From NCBI RefSeq assembly GCF_000166275.1, contig NZ_CM001023.1, positions 744,001 through 808,000 on the forward strand: DNA of 64,000 bases, in the 5' to 3' direction. The stretch comes from Algoriphagus machipongonensis. GTDB taxonomy: Bacteria > Bacteroidota > Bacteroidia > Cytophagales > Cyclobacteriaceae. Below, piece by piece: positions 63,471-64,000 of this stretch. Numbering within the stretch: position 1 is the stretch's first letter; each line of letters begins with the position of its first letter. Under the pieces are notes generated by a model that was not told where the DNA came from, did not search any database, and saw nothing but the letters and a program-made list of their open reading frames with translations. The translations under genes and the position numbers were made by a program.

Positions 63471-64000
63471 ATGAAAAAGTATTTTGTTTCACTTTTCACT
63501 GCATCTGTTCTTTGTGGCAGCCTAATCATATCTGGGCAGGCTCTGGCTCAAAAAAAAGAAGCTGTCAAAAAGCTCCCATATGATGACCCTGCATTCAAAG
63601 GCAAAATAGGAAGAACTTATAAAGACTCCGAAATGGACTGGCCGGAGTTTCCTTCCCCTCCTGAGGGAGCACCAAATGTAATTGTCATCCTACTGGACGA
63701 TGTTGGCTTTGGTATGACCAGTACCTTTGGAGGTTCGGTGCCTACCCCTTATTTGGATTCCTTGGCCAGCGAAGGATTACGCTACAACCGTTTTCATACT
63801 ACAGCGATTTGCGGTCCCACCAGAGCTGCTTTATTGACAGGAAGAAATCACCATAATGCCGCCAACGGATTTCTGCCGGAATGGGCTACGGGATATCCAA
63901 GCTATAATACCCTGATTCCGAGAAGTACTGCTACCATCGGAAAAATGGTAAAATACAATGGAATGAATACAGCCTGGTTTGGTAAAAATCATAATACTCC
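63471..64000 (+). CDS. Secreted sulfatase, 3' part cut by window edge
   Basis: This partial frame of ~176 codons starts at ATG 63471 with a signal peptide ([16 protein letters not shown]). The sulfatase start [19 protein letters not shown] and the formylglycine motif [15 protein letters not shown] are present. The Cys in CxPxR is the residue converted to formylglycine by an anaerobic-type or FGE maturase; no such maturase is seen in the window. The C-terminal part lies outside. Sulfatases in this phylum free sulfate from algal glycans, which fits the GH16 and GH29 enzymes and could feed the sulfate-assimilation genes. Confidence 0.92.
   Translation, partial: MKKYFVSLFTASVLCGSLIISGQALAQKKEAVKKLPYDDPAFKGKIGRTYKDSEMDWPEFPSPPEGAPNVIVILLDDVGFGMTSTFGGSVPTPYLDSLASEGLRYNRFHTTAICGPTRAALLTGRNHHNAANGFLPEWATGYPSYNTLIPRSTATIGKMVKYNGMNTAWFGKNHNT

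Overview
The window looks like a chromosomal segment from a Bacteroidota member of the order Cytophagales, most like Cyclobacteriaceae/Algoriphagus. This placement is an inference. It rests on many Bacteroidota-type -7 promoter boxes (TAnnTTTG), the near absence of Shine-Dalgarno sequences except in front of rpsU, an atpD-atpC pair apart from the other ATP synthase genes, a SusD remnant, a type IX secretion style C-terminal domain, families such as DUF2851 and DUF4834, and the order rpsU-xerC-hpf. Most of the 64 kb is ordinary housekeeping DNA. The unusual material lies in intergenic repeats, a disturbed initiator-tRNA locus and a few fusion or variant proteins.

Layout. 1-1.5 kb: partial M23 peptidase and a PLP-dependent dehydratase/racemase. 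1.6-9.2 kb: assimilatory sulfate reduction (Rrf2 regulator, DUF2061, cysH, cysD, cysN, a sulfite reductase with a HEPN-like tail, cobA and the siroheme synthase N-domain). 9.2-15.1 kb: DUF885 protein, metK, a lipoprotein, ddl, NlpC/P60 lipoprotein. 15.2-19.7 kb: atpD-atpC, GH16 and GH29 glycoside hydrolases. 19.8-21.4 kb: rpsU, xerC, hpf. 21.4-26.5 kb: a membrane glycosyltransferase group. 26.5-31.8 kb: pyrF, DUF2851, NeuD-like acyltransferase, trhO and a nucleoside phosphorylase. 32.2-37.5 kb: a NarL-type two-component system facing a TonB-dependent-receptor-like outer membrane protein. 37.5-42.5 kb: AlkD-like protein, five ~112-bp tandem repeats, an ABC-F ATPase, and a 6-bladed propeller lipoprotein paired with a small Cys-rich exported peptide. 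42.5-48.6 kb: deformylase-like protein, carB, DUF4834, THUMP-like methyltransferase, asd. 48.7-55.9 kb: lamin-tail protein, an overlooked 56-residue ORF, zinc-less DksA-like protein, scpB, SprT-like protein, acidic lipoprotein, der and era. 56.1-59.7 kb: the initiator tRNA locus. 59.9-64 kb: hflK-hflC, an AraC-type regulator and the start of a secreted sulfatase.

The most unusual locus is 56.1-59.7 kb. A single promoter is followed by two degenerate copies of the 5' half of tRNA-fMet, each with a palindrome inserted in the D loop. A tRNA-fMet gene then follows that is about two nucleotides shorter than expected in the anticodon arm and variable loop. About 3.2 kb downstream, the tRNA 3' end and its terminator are repeated exactly. 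Between the two copies sit the last ~30 codons of a susD gene and a phosphoesterase/PQQ-propeller gene. This could be the scar of a tRNA-targeted insertion carrying part of a polysaccharide-utilisation locus, or a tRNA duplication in decay.

Other points of interest are an Rrf2 regulator with inverted repeats at its own and the cys promoter, three genes whose start codon lies 3-4 nt after the -7 box (leaderless candidates), five genes whose stop codon lies inside a hairpin, and repeated TAAAGYTTTACT-like sites flanking the AraC gene.
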